A DNA stretch of 64,000 nt. Origin: Chloroflexota bacterium (lineage in GTDB: Bacteria; Chloroflexota; Anaerolineae; Promineifilales; Promineifilaceae). How positions within the stretch are numbered: position 1 is the stretch's first letter; every line of letters starts with the position of its first letter. The notes below the pieces were generated by a model. The model searched no databases. It was not told the origin of the DNA and saw only the letters and a program-made list of their open reading frames with translations. Shown here in pieces: positions 52,917 through 61,594 of this stretch. The stretch is from the NCBI GenBank assembly GCA_014584575.1, contig JACTMP010000081.1, forward strand, positions 1 to 64,000, in the 5' to 3' direction. A program made the position numbers and the translations under genes.

Positions 52917-53146
52917 ACTGGTGAGGATGGGATGACGGCCGTAAACAAACATCATGCAGCATGACCATTTTCCTATGCCTCTCGCCACCATTGACCAACA
53001 AAGAGGCGAAAAGTAATCCTATTCTTAACCAAGCCTATGTAAAAATGCACCGACACCAAAGCAACAGGGTGCTAAACAAAACGGCGATTCACAACGATTA
53101 GATGTATGCAGAATCCTTGTTATTGCCCGTCACTGGGAAGTTATAC

Positions 53147-53815
53147 ATGTACTTGCATAGTATCGTTAGTGACATTGACGACTACTTGCCCTCCGCGCCT
53201 TATGTTCGGGAAGGGGGCAGCCTCCTGATGATGGTAGGCTTGCCCGGCACAGGCAAATCATCAGTTGTCGAAAAACTTCAAAAAAGAGTCTCTTGCGTGG
53301 TTGTCAGCACCGATAACATTCGCCTGCTCATGCGCAACAAACCTACCTACACCGCCGCCGAAATGATGCTGGTGTATGAAGTCTGTTACTCCATCATTGA
53401 AGCCCGCCTGAAACAGGGTCAACGAGTCGTTTTTGACGCTTCCAATTACCTGTCAGCGCGCCGGGAATACTTGAAAAAAGTGGCCCAGCGCGCCGGCGCG
53501 CCAGTGGCCGTCTGTTATGTCCAGGCCGGGCAAGATGTCATTCGGGAACGGTTGCAGCAGCGCAACAGCGGCAATCGCCGCGAAACTGACTTGTCAGATG
53601 CCGACTGGTCTGTGTATAAATGGATGGTCGAGGCACAAGAACCCGTTGTCGGCGAACACCTGATTATTGATACCAGCAGCACACCGGCCGAGCTATTGGC
53701 CGATGAACTGTATCGTTACTGGATAAGCTGTGAAGCAACCGCTGCAAGCGACCCTGATTTACAATCCTCTAGCTGGGCCCGCCAATTTAGCCGCGCCGAT
53801 AGCCTCAGTGGTTGA
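53147..53815 (+). CDS. P-loop kinase (AAA/zeta-toxin-like ATPase)
   Basis: A protein of about 222 residues with Walker A GLPGTGKSS at about residue 31-39 and the pattern of small P-loop kinases: VVSTDNIRLLM (Asp after strand 2), VVFDASNYLSARREYL and ERLQQRN. This resembles the zeta-toxin/polynucleotide-kinase group; the substrate is unknown. The frame is open to an ATG at 53102, but GGGAAG lies six bases before the ATG at 53147, so I prefer that. Its 3' end overlaps the next gene by 86 bases in another frame. Confidence 0.75.
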   Translation: MYLHSIVSDIDDYLPSAPYVREGGSLLMMVGLPGTGKSSVVEKLQKRVSCVVVSTDNIRLLMRNKPTYTAAEMMLVYEVCYSIIEARLKQGQRVVFDASNYLSARREYLKKVAQRAGAPVAVCYVQAGQDVIRERLQQRNSGNRRETDLSDADWSVYKWMVEAQEPVVGEHLIIDTSSTPAELLADELYRYWISCEATAASDPDLQSSSWARQFSRADSLSG

Positions 53816-54716
53816 CCTGTGGCAGGCACATGGCTGGCAAGTCACCTCGCAAGCGACCCAGGCGCCCGGTCATGCCACCATTTTAGCGCAACAAGCCGTG
53901 CAAGACGGCCGTCAGCTTGTCCTGGCTGCCGGTGGTGATGGCACCTTAGGCGAAGTGGCCAACGGCCTGGCCGGTACCGACACCATCCTGGCGCCCCTGC
54001 CCATCGGCACCGCCAACTCCTTCGCCCGCGAACTGCATATGCCCCTGCCCAACCGGCTGGAAAAACACAAACTGCTGGCCGCCGCCGAAACGTTGTTAGC
54101 CGGCCGCGTCCAATATATGGACATTGGTTGGATGGAGGATGAGGTGGGGCACGGCCGTAACTGGCTGCTGTGGGCGGGCACCGGCGTAGACGGCTATCTG
54201 GTTGACCGGGTGGAACCCCGCCCCCGCTGGTCAAAACGCCTCGGCCGCCTGGGTTATTACATCCAAAGTCTGGCTGCCGCCCCCTATGTGCCTACCATGA
54301 ACGGCGTCGTTGAAGTAGATGGCGTGCAGTATACGGACCACTTTGTATTGGTCTTGATCAGCAACTGCCGTCTATACGCCGGGGGTCAAATCGTCCTCAG
54401 CCCGGACGCCCGGCTGGACGATGGGCAGGTGGAAGTCTGGTTATTCCGGGGCGAAGGGCTGGCCGATACCATCCAGTTTCTATACGAAGCCAAATTTGAG
54501 CGGCATCATCACCACCCGAACATCACGCGGGTCAACGGCCGTACCGTCACCATTCACGCCACCCCCCCCGCTGCCTGCCAGACCGACGGCGACAAAGCCG
54601 GTTACACGCCGCTCCACTTTTCCCTCAAAACCCGCGCCCTCCGCCTCCTGGCCCCCGCCACTGCCCCGGCTGACCTTTTCTCGTTGCCCGGTGAGCCGCT
54701 GGCCGGTGATCGGTAA
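53730..54716 (+). CDS. Diacylglycerol kinase / lipid kinase family protein
   Basis: A 328-residue kinase of the DAGK/sphingosine-kinase (LCB5/YegS) fold. The opening TLIYNPLAG, the nucleotide loop AAGGDGTLGEVANGL and GTANSFARELHMP are family hallmarks. It likely phosphorylates a membrane lipid. The start is a GTG, and the typical YNPLAG strand just after it confirms that the N-terminus really overlaps the end of the kinase gene by 86 bases. The C-terminal end runs into a short repeat. Confidence 0.88.
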   Translation: MKQPLQATLIYNPLAGPANLAAPIASVVDLWQAHGWQVTSQATQAPGHATILAQQAVQDGRQLVLAAGGDGTLGEVANGLAGTDTILAPLPIGTANSFARELHMPLPNRLEKHKLLAAAETLLAGRVQYMDIGWMEDEVGHGRNWLLWAGTGVDGYLVDRVEPRPRWSKRLGRLGYYIQSLAAAPYVPTMNGVVEVDGVQYTDHFVLVLISNCRLYAGGQIVLSPDARLDDGQVEVWLFRGEGLADTIQFLYEAKFERHHHHPNITRVNGRTVTIHATPPAACQTDGDKAGYTPLHFSLKTRALRLLAPATAPADLFSLPGEPLAGDR

Positions 54717-54745
54717 TCGGTTATCGGTAGTCGGTTATCGGTTAT
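54707..54745. repeat. CGGTTAT-type heptad repeat
   Basis: Units CGGTAAT, CGGTTAT, CGGTAGT, CGGTTAT, CGGTTAT run across the stop codon of the lipid kinase gene and the end of the rlmA-like gene. Confidence 0.8.
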
Positions 54746-55604
54746 GGGACTTCGGGCCACGCCTCATCATCACCACCACAAAACTGGCAACTGTTTCCAT
54801 GACTGCCGTTTGCGCAATTTCCTCTTGCTGCTCCGGCGTCAGGTGGCGCGCGCCGGGTATCATCTGGATAAGCCACTGTAAGGTCTCATTTTCCAGGCAC
54901 AGGGGAAAGGTGACGGCCTGGGCCGGCTGTATGGCAAATAAATCGGTAAATTGGGTGGCCACGTGCGCCAGTTTCTCCGGCTGAATACCGATAAGGCCAA
55001 ACCGGTCACGCAGCGATTGCAGGTGGTCGGGGGCAGGCATGGCAAGGAGCAGCAGACCGCCAGATGTTACCAGCCGGGCAAATTCGGCCGGGTGGCGCGG
55101 CGCAAACAGATTCAGCAGCACGTGGACGGAGTTGTCAGCAAAGGGGAGTTGCGCATTCACGTCAGCCACCAGGTAACGGCCGTGTCCATCCCCCCGTTTC
55201 GCCGCCAGGCGCACGGCCGTCTTGGCAATATCCACGCCAAACAAAGCCGTCGGTTGCCCCGCTAACCGCTGCACCAGCCGCCGCAGGTAATACCCTTCGC
55301 CGCAGCCCACGTCTACGATCACCGGGTCTGGCTGGCTGGCTACGGCCGTGACCACCCGTTCATTGATCACATCAGACAACGGCTCATAAAAGCCCCGCGC
55401 CAAAAACTCCCGCCGCGCCCACAGCATCTCCGGGCTGTCGCCCACCGTCTCCGGCAATTTCTTGTGGCGGCGCAGCAAGTTGGTGTACCCCTCACGGGCC
55501 ACGTCAAACGAATGACCCGCCGGGCACCGCCAGGTTTGCCCATAATCGGCCAACGGCTGCGCACAAATCGGACAAATTAACGGCCGTATCCATTCTCCAG
55601 TCAT
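54735..55604 (-). CDS. rlmA: 23S rRNA (guanine-N1)-methyltransferase, RlmA family
   Basis: A 289-residue enzyme. An N-terminal zinc finger (CPIC...CPAGHSFDVAREGY, residues 10-40) is typical of RlmA, which methylates a guanine in domain II of 23S rRNA. The SAM site is VDVGCGEGYYLRRL. The frame is open upstream to 55658 through a repeat; the ATG at 55604 (MTGEWIRP) gives the expected N-terminus. RlmAI or RlmAII specificity cannot be told. Confidence 0.88.
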   Translation of the reverse strand: MTGEWIRPLICPICAQPLADYGQTWRCPAGHSFDVAREGYTNLLRRHKKLPETVGDSPEMLWARREFLARGFYEPLSDVINERVVTAVASQPDPVIVDVGCGEGYYLRRLVQRLAGQPTALFGVDIAKTAVRLAAKRGDGHGRYLVADVNAQLPFADNSVHVLLNLFAPRHPAEFARLVTSGGLLLLAMPAPDHLQSLRDRFGLIGIQPEKLAHVATQFTDLFAIQPAQAVTFPLCLENETLQWLIQMIPGARHLTPEQQEEIAQTAVMETVASFVVVMMRRGPKSHNR

Positions 55605-55621
55605 AAAACTGATTCGTGGTT

Positions 55622-55677
55622 TTGGAGATTTGAGATTAGGAGATTGGAGATTGTTCAATCTCTAATCTCCAATCGCC
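55622..55677. repeat. Heptad inverted repeat (GATTGGA/CAATCTC)
   Basis: GAGATTTGAGATTAGGAGATTGG, given by its core TTAGGAGATTGG, is answered by CAATCTCTAATCTCCAATCG between the rlmA and lacI-like genes. Confidence 0.82.
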
Positions 55678-55695
55678 TAATCTCCGCCAAATCAT

Positions 55696-56703
55696 TTAAT
55701 GATGCCGGCTCACCGATTCCCGAATGACCAGTTCTGTCTGGAAGAGCGGCAGATCGGGGGGAGTACCTTTGATCAGTTGCAATACGGCCGTAGCCGCCAT
55801 TCGCCCCATCTCCTCCGCCGGTTGGCGCATGGTGGTCAGCGGTGGCGTCATAAAGGCCGAATCCGGCTGGTCATCAAAACCCACCAGCGACACATCATCC
55901 GGCACCCGGATGCCCCGCCGGTACAACGCCAGCCGCGCCCCAAACGCCATCTGATCGTTGGCGCAAAAAATGGCCGAAAACGGCCGTCCGCGCAGCAGCA
56001 GCATCTCCGTGGACATCATGCCCGATTGGCGGCGGAAATTGCCTTCAATCACCAGGTCAGGATGCGGCTCAATACCCACATCTAGCAGCGCCTGCCGGTA
56101 GCCCTGCAACCGCTGCGACGCATCTTCATGCGCCAAAATGCCGGTGATATGCACAATATCGCGGTGCCCCAAATCAATGAGATAGCGGGTAACGGCATAG
56201 GCCGCCTGCACATTGTCCACGTTCAGGCAATGATTATGCAGCGCCGGGACCTCGCGCCCCACGATAATCAACGGCGTGCGCCGCGCCGTTTCTGCCAACA
56301 CTTCCTCTGGACAGTAGCCGCCAATGAGGATCAGCCCATCCACCCGCCTGTCCAGGAAGGTTTCAATCGCGCGCTGCTCCGTTTCCGGCTGCCAACGGCC
56401 GTCGGCAAACAACGGCGAATAGGGCGTCTCCTCCAACCCCAACAACACGCCGCGCATGATCACGTCATACACCGGCGAACCAAAATTTTGCGTCAGCACA
56501 CCAATACTCAATGACTGCCCACTGGCCAGACTTTGGGCGAACACATTCGGTTTGTAGTTCAGAGCGGACATGGCCGCCAGCACCGCTTCCCGCTTCTCCG
56601 CCGCCACCGGGGTCGTTTCATTCAGCACCCGCGACACAGTGCTTTTGGAGACCTGCGCGTGAGCGGCAATATCAGCAATGGTTATTTTCTCGTTTGGGGG
56701 CAT
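55696..56703 (-). CDS. LacI family transcriptional regulator
   Basis: A 335-residue regulator with the LacI helix-turn-helix (ITIADIAAHAQVSKSTVSRVLN, core VSKSTVSRVLN, residues 7-29), the hinge (ALNYKPNVFAQSLAS) and a periplasmic-binding-like sugar domain. It lies divergent to the GH16 gene, with two palindromic operators of LacI type between them. I infer that it represses the glucanase gene until a sugar inducer is bound. Autoregulation is also possible. Confidence 0.93.
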   Translation of the reverse strand: MPPNEKITIADIAAHAQVSKSTVSRVLNETTPVAAEKREAVLAAMSALNYKPNVFAQSLASGQSLSIGVLTQNFGSPVYDVIMRGVLLGLEETPYSPLFADGRWQPETEQRAIETFLDRRVDGLILIGGYCPEEVLAETARRTPLIIVGREVPALHNHCLNVDNVQAAYAVTRYLIDLGHRDIVHITGILAHEDASQRLQGYRQALLDVGIEPHPDLVIEGNFRRQSGMMSTEMLLLRGRPFSAIFCANDQMAFGARLALYRRGIRVPDDVSLVGFDDQPDSAFMTPPLTTMRQPAEEMGRMAATAVLQLIKGTPPDLPLFQTELVIRESVSRHH

Positions 56704-56775
56704 ACCATACCTCGCCGGGGATTATATCCCACCAGTAGTCATTTCGTTGACACGAAAATGGAAATATGTTACGAT

Positions 56776-56795
56776 TTCTGAAATCGGTTTCAGAA
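56776..56795. promoter_or_regulatory. LacI-type operator 1
   Basis: TTCTGAAATCGGTTTCAGAA has perfect 8-base arms, TTCTGAAA and TTTCAGAA, around TCGG. It lies between the divergent lacI-like and GH16 genes. Confidence 0.85.
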
Positions 56796-56820
56796 TATAG
56801 GCCAAATATCTACATAAAAA

Positions 56821-56834
56821 TGAAATCGGTTTCA
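56821..56834. promoter_or_regulatory. LacI-type operator 2
   Basis: TGAAATCGGTTTCA repeats the core of operator 1 exactly. The two cores are 42 bases apart, close to four helical turns, so two dimers would bind the same face of DNA. Confidence 0.85.
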
Positions 56835-56883
56835 GAAAATGTAACAAAGTTCACCCCTTTCGTCAATTAGAAGGAGAAACCCC

Positions 56884-59800
56884 ATGAGAATGCGCAGATT
56901 GTTTACCATGTTATGCCTGACGGCCGTCACCTTTCTGTCGGCCGTTTTGTTATTTACCGGCCTGACGCTGGCCGCGCCAGCGGAAAGGTCAACTGGCGAG
57001 GGTAGTACGGCCGTCGCCCACGCTCCCCTTGCCCCCACCGGTATCATCGCCGACTTTGAAGGCGGCGCGCCACCCGATTGGTTCCAATACAATGGCCCCG
57101 GCTCCAGCGTCACGCCATCGTTTATCACCATCAGCGGCACCGGCGTCTTGTCCGTTGTTTTCAATATCACCGACTGGGGTGGCTTTGGCGCGCTGCTGCC
57201 CGCCGTTGACTGGAGCGATTACCAGGCCGTCACCTTTGAATTTTATGGGCAGAATTCTGGCCTTACCTACGCCTTTGAATTGCAAGACGGATCTGACCCG
57301 GTAGTGGAACGGTTCCAGGCCTTTTTCAGCGATGACTTCATCGGCAAACGGCAGATTACGCTGCCCTTTGCCACCTTTGTGCGCGGCGGTTTTCAGGACC
57401 CCGGCGCACCGGACAATGGCTTCCAACTCACAGACATCGCTGCCTGGGTCTTCCCCCTACCGGCGGGTAACGCCGGTTTCATGCTGGATAATCTGGCAGT
57501 TGTGGAAATACTCCCCTTTGCCGACTTCACCGGCGGCGCGCCCGCCGGTTGGTTCCAATACAACGGCCCTGGCTCCACCGTCGCTCCCGGTTTTATTACC
57601 GTCAGTGTCAGCCACCCCTATTCCTTGCCCGGCCAGATTGAGGATAATGGCATCCTCTCCGGCACATACAACGTCACCGATTGGGGTGGTTTTGGCGCGC
57701 TGCTAAGCCCAGCCCAAAATTGGAGCGCCCTGGATGGCGTGGCATTGTGGGTATACGGCCAAAACAACGGCGCTGTTTATACCGTCGAAATCCAGGATGG
57801 CACGCCGGGGAACCCGGTCGTGGAACGCTTCCAGGCAGTTGTTACCGATGATTTCAGCGGCTGGCGACTGATCTCGCTGCCTTTCACTGCCTTTTTCCGC
57901 AGCGCTTTCCAAGATGACGGCGCGCCGAATGATGGGCTGAACCTGGTGGAGATGCGCGCCTGGGCTTTCCCGCTTCCCGCGGCTGATGCGGCCATTGTGC
58001 TGGATGAACTGGCGGTTTATGGCGACCCCAGCCAGGCAGAACTGGCGGTGGCTTTTGTGCAAACCGGTTTTCAAGTAACGGAGGGGAACACGGCCGTGAT
58101 CACCGTGACCCTGAACATGACCAGCAGCGAACCGGCGACGGTAGCCTATGAGACGGTGGATGGTACGGCCGTAGCCGGGACCGACTACACCGCCGCCAGC
58201 GGCACACTCACCTTCCCACCAGACACCCTGGCGCAAACCTTCACCGTCACCACGCTGGACAATGGCAGCGCCGACGGCAGCCGTCAGCTAAGTCTGCTCC
58301 TCTCCGACCCCGTCAGCGTCACCCTGGGTTACCCACACCAGGCTACCCTGACCATTCTGGACGATGAAGAACCGAATCCAGCCAACACCAAACTGGTGGT
58401 GATTGATGACTTTGAACTGACGGAACTGGTGACAGGCACCGATGGCACGGCTCCTATTGGTTGGCTGACCTGGAACGCGACCAACGCTAGTTCAGCCATC
58501 ACCCTGACACAGGTGGTAACCAACGGCACGCCGGAACCAGTGCCTGGGCTAGGACTGCCGAACACCGTGTTACAGTTGGACACTGATGTAGAGGGCGGCG
58601 AATGGGCCGGCTTCACCCACGCCTTTGAAGACGAGACTGCCAGCCAATGGGTGACGCAGGATTGGAGCCGCTATGTGGGCGTCTCCTTCTGGCTCTATGG
58701 CAACAACACCGGCGGCACCCTGTTCATGGACATCCTGGACAACCGCAACCCCGGCTCCACCAGCGACGACGCCGAACGATATAGCATTGATATTCCCGAT
58801 AACTTCAGTGGTTGGCGCTACTTTGAAATCCCCTTTTCCCAGTTCAGCCGCAAAGACATTGGCAACGGCGCGCCCAATGATGGCTTCACGCTGACAGAGG
58901 TGCATGGGTATGCCTTTGGCGTTTACGGTTCTGTACCCATGGGGGCGCAAACCAATTTTGTGGATCAGGTGGCGGTCATTGTGCGCACCACCATCATTGA
59001 TGATTACGAACTGACGGAATTGGTCAGCGGCATGGATGGCACGACCGAAATTGGCTTTGTTACCTGGAGCGCGACCGGGGCCAGTTCGGCCATCACCCTG
59101 ACGCAGGTTGTGACCAATGGCACACCAGAACCCGTTCCTGGTCTAGGTACGCCGAATACCGTTTTGCAACTAGACACCACCGTCGGCAGCGGCCAATGGG
59201 CCGGCTTCACCCACGCCTTTGAAGATGAAACGGTGACGCAGTGGACGCCCCAGGATTGGAGTACCTACGAAGGGGTCTGTTTCTGGCTCTATGGCAACAA
59301 TACCGGCGGCACCCTGTTCATGGACATCCTGGACAACCGCAACCCCGGTTCAACCAGCGACGACGCCGAACGGTACAGCATGGACATCCCTGATAACTTC
59401 AGTGGCTGGCGCTTCTTCGCCATCCCCTTCAGCGATTTCAACCGCAAGGACATCGGCAACGGTGCGCCCAATGACGGCTTCACGCTGACCGAGGTACACG
59501 GTTATGCCTTTGGCGTTTACGGCTCGGTACCTATGGGGACGCAAACGAATTATGTGGATCAGGTGGCCATTTACGGCAATACCGGCGACGATAGTCAACC
59601 CCGCGTGACCTTTGCGGCGGCCAATTTTGCGGTGGCGGAGGGAGACACGGCCGTGATCACCGTCAGCCTCAACATGACCCACACTGAACCGATCACCGTA
59701 CCCTACCGCACCGCCGAAAGCCATGCTTCTCCGGTGCATGACTACACACCCACCAGCGGCGTGCTGGTCTTCGCCCCTGGCGAAACCAGCCACACCTTTA

Positions 59801-61293
59801 CCGTAGAAACGCTGCATAACGGCAAAGCCAAAGGCGACCAACTGGTAATGCTGATCCTGGACGAGCCGGATAACGCCACGCGCAGCTACCCCTACCGGGC
59901 CACGCTCAACATCGTGGAAGCGGACACGGCCGATCCCCATTTGCTGGATGACTTTGAAGGTTTCCATCGCTTCTACGACAATGCGGGCGTAGAACTGACC
60001 TTCACCGAAATCCTGGCTGGCGATGATATGGCGCTGCCCAACCAGGGACCGTATGAAACGGTGCTAACCATCAACGCCGCCGCCAATCGTGGTGGGGCAA
60101 CCTATCTCAGCCAGAGTTATGCCGAGGCGCAGGATTGGTCGGCTTATGAAGGGATGAGCGTGTGGGTCTACGGCCGTAACAGCGGTGAAACCATCACCCT
60201 GGAACTGCAAGATAACCGGTCTAATAGCACCGCCACTACCCCGGCAGACGAATGGGTGCTGGTCTGGAGCGACGAGTTTGACGGCGCAGCCGGCCACGTG
60301 CCCGACCGCAACGTCTGGCGCCCCGAACTGGGCGACGGCACGCTCAACGGCATCCCCGGCTGGGGCAATGGCGAACTGGAATTCTACACCGACAGCCCGG
60401 ACAACGCGGCGACAGATGGCGCGGGCAACCTGGTCATCACCGCCAGCGAGGTAAATACCGCTACCAGCAATTTGGAATGTTATTATGGCCCCTGCGAGTA
60501 CACGTCGGCGCGGTTGATTACCTCACAGCGGTTTGAAGTACAGTACGGCCGTGTCGAAGCACGCCTGCAAGTTCCCTATGGCCAGGGTCTCTGGCCCGCC
60601 TTCTGGATGTTGGGCAACGATATTGGCACGGTCGGCTGGCCGCAATCCGGCGAACTGGACATCATGGAAAACATCGGCCGGGAACCGGCGACAGTGCATG
60701 GCACCATTCACGGCCCCGGCTACTCTGGCGGCGACAGCGTGGGCGGCCAACACGATCTGACCAGCGGCAACCTGTCTGACGATTTCCACATCTTCGCTGT
60801 TGAGTGGGAACCGGAGGTCATTCGCTGGTACATTGATGACACCAACTACTTCACCGCCACCATCAATGACATCCCGTCCGGCGCAGATTGGGTCTTCGAC
60901 CACCCCTTCTTCTTGCTGCTGAACGTCGCCGTGGGCGGTACCTGGCCTGGCTACCCGGATGACACCACCGACTTTCCGCAGACAATGACGGTAGATTATG
61001 TGCGCGTCTACCAGGCAGCGGACACAGCCGAACGGTTTGAGGCCTCCTTTGTGGACAACTTCAGCGGCTGGCAGCAAATCTTCCTGCCCTTCAGCGACTT
61101 CCAGCGCAGCGCCAGCCAACCCGCCGGCGCGCCTAATGACGGTTTGACTTTGACGGAAATATGGGGTTACGGCTTTAATCTACCTGATACGTTAAGTCAG
61201 CCTCTCCATCTAGATCAGGTGCGGCTGGAAACCTCTATCATCCCCCCCGATGAGGGTGTGATCCTTTACCTACCCATCATTCATAAACCATAA
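56884..61293 (+). CDS. Secreted GH16 beta-glucanase with carbohydrate-binding-like and Calx-beta modules
   Basis: A 1469-residue exported enzyme. Signal peptide 1-33. Domain order, judged by repeats: binding-like modules at about 55-200 and 213-375, Calx-beta (385-495), two similar modules at 505-700 and 703-895, Calx-beta (905-1015), then a fifth module whose first half is at 1019-1123. The GH16 catalytic domain follows (1124-1379) with ELDIME, the nucleophile and acid/base Glu1257 and Glu1262 around Asp1259. After it, DNFSGWQQIFLPFSDF (about 1385-1400) completes the fifth module. Substrate is probably a laminarin-type beta-1,3-glucan. The end LYLPIIHKP resembles a sorting signal. AGAAGGAG precedes the ATG. 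Under LacI control by inference. Confidence 0.93.
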   Translation: MRMRRLFTMLCLTAVTFLSAVLLFTGLTLAAPAERSTGEGSTAVAHAPLAPTGIIADFEGGAPPDWFQYNGPGSSVTPSFITISGTGVLSVVFNITDWGGFGALLPAVDWSDYQAVTFEFYGQNSGLTYAFELQDGSDPVVERFQAFFSDDFIGKRQITLPFATFVRGGFQDPGAPDNGFQLTDIAAWVFPLPAGNAGFMLDNLAVVEILPFADFTGGAPAGWFQYNGPGSTVAPGFITVSVSHPYSLPGQIEDNGILSGTYNVTDWGGFGALLSPAQNWSALDGVALWVYGQNNGAVYTVEIQDGTPGNPVVERFQAVVTDDFSGWRLISLPFTAFFRSAFQDDGAPNDGLNLVEMRAWAFPLPAADAAIVLDELAVYGDPSQAELAVAFVQTGFQVTEGNTAVITVTLNMTSSEPATVAYETVDGTAVAGTDYTAASGTLTFPPDTLAQTFTVTTLDNGSADGSRQLSLLLSDPVSVTLGYPHQATLTILDDEEPNPANTKLVVIDDFELTELVTGTDGTAPIGWLTWNATNASSAITLTQVVTNGTPEPVPGLGLPNTVLQLDTDVEGGEWAGFTHAFEDETASQWVTQDWSRYVGVSFWLYGNNTGGTLFMDILDNRNPGSTSDDAERYSIDIPDNFSGWRYFEIPFSQFSRKDIGNGAPNDGFTLTEVHGYAFGVYGSVPMGAQTNFVDQVAVIVRTTIIDDYELTELVSGMDGTTEIGFVTWSATGASSAITLTQVVTNGTPEPVPGLGTPNTVLQLDTTVGSGQWAGFTHAFEDETVTQWTPQDWSTYEGVCFWLYGNNTGGTLFMDILDNRNPGSTSDDAERYSMDIPDNFSGWRFFAIPFSDFNRKDIGNGAPNDGFTLTEVHGYAFGVYGSVPMGTQTNYVDQVAIYGNTGDDSQPRVTFAAANFAVAEGDTAVITVSLNMTHTEPITVPYRTAESHASPVHDYTPTSGVLVFAPGETSHTFTVETLHNGKAKGDQLVMLILDEPDNATRSYPYRATLNIVEADTADPHLLDDFEGFHRFYDNAGVELTFTEILAGDDMALPNQGPYETVLTINAAANRGGATYLSQSYAEAQDWSAYEGMSVWVYGRNSGETITLELQDNRSNSTATTPADEWVLVWSDEFDGAAGHVPDRNVWRPELGDGTLNGIPGWGNGELEFYTDSPDNAATDGAGNLVITASEVNTATSNLECYYGPCEYTSARLITSQRFEVQYGRVEARLQVPYGQGLWPAFWMLGNDIGTVGWPQSGELDIMENIGREPATVHGTIHGPGYSGGDSVGGQHDLTSGNLSDDFHIFAVEWEPEVIRWYIDDTNYFTATINDIPSGADWVFDHPFFLLLNVAVGGTWPGYPDDTTDFPQTMTVDYVRVYQAADTAERFEASFVDNFSGWQQIFLPFSDFQRSASQPAGAPNDGLTLTEIWGYGFNLPDTLSQPLHLDQVRLETSIIPPDEGVILYLPIIHKP

Positions 61294-61320
61294 GCCACAC
61301 GTTAGTGTCGGGATGAGATG

Positions 61321-61350
61321 TGGGGGCATTGGCTGGCGCCAATGCCCCCA
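61321..61350 (+). terminator. Hairpin after the GH16 gene
   Basis: TGGGGGCATTGGC (61321-61333) pairs exactly with 61338-61350 around TGGC. Followed by TTTAG, a weak T-run. About 30 bases after the stop codon. Confidence 0.8.
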
Positions 61351-61530
61351 TTTAGTTCCCGGTTTGCCCGCCGCCAGAATCTCTGTCAGTTTTCCCACTA
61401 CACTAATGGAACTGAGTTTTACCATAAAATACCCATAAAAAACGGGGTTTTATAGTACCAAAGTACCATAATATGTGGGAGACAGTTTGGTGGCAATAGG
61501 TTAAACAATGCTATTATGTAAACAATTGAC

Positions 61531-61559
61531 TTGCCGGATTGCGGCTTAGTCCATATAAT
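61531..61559 (+). promoter_or_regulatory. Predicted promoter for the gene at 61595
   Basis: TTGCCG (61531-61536) and a perfect TATAAT (61554-61559) are 17 bases apart. The region 61351-61530 is AT-rich and holds only a short repeat (TAGTACCAAAGTACCATA). Nothing else was seen between 61294 and 61594. Confidence 0.7.
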
Positions 61560-61594
61560 GGCAACGATTTTTATGGGAAGAGGATTTTGGTAGT

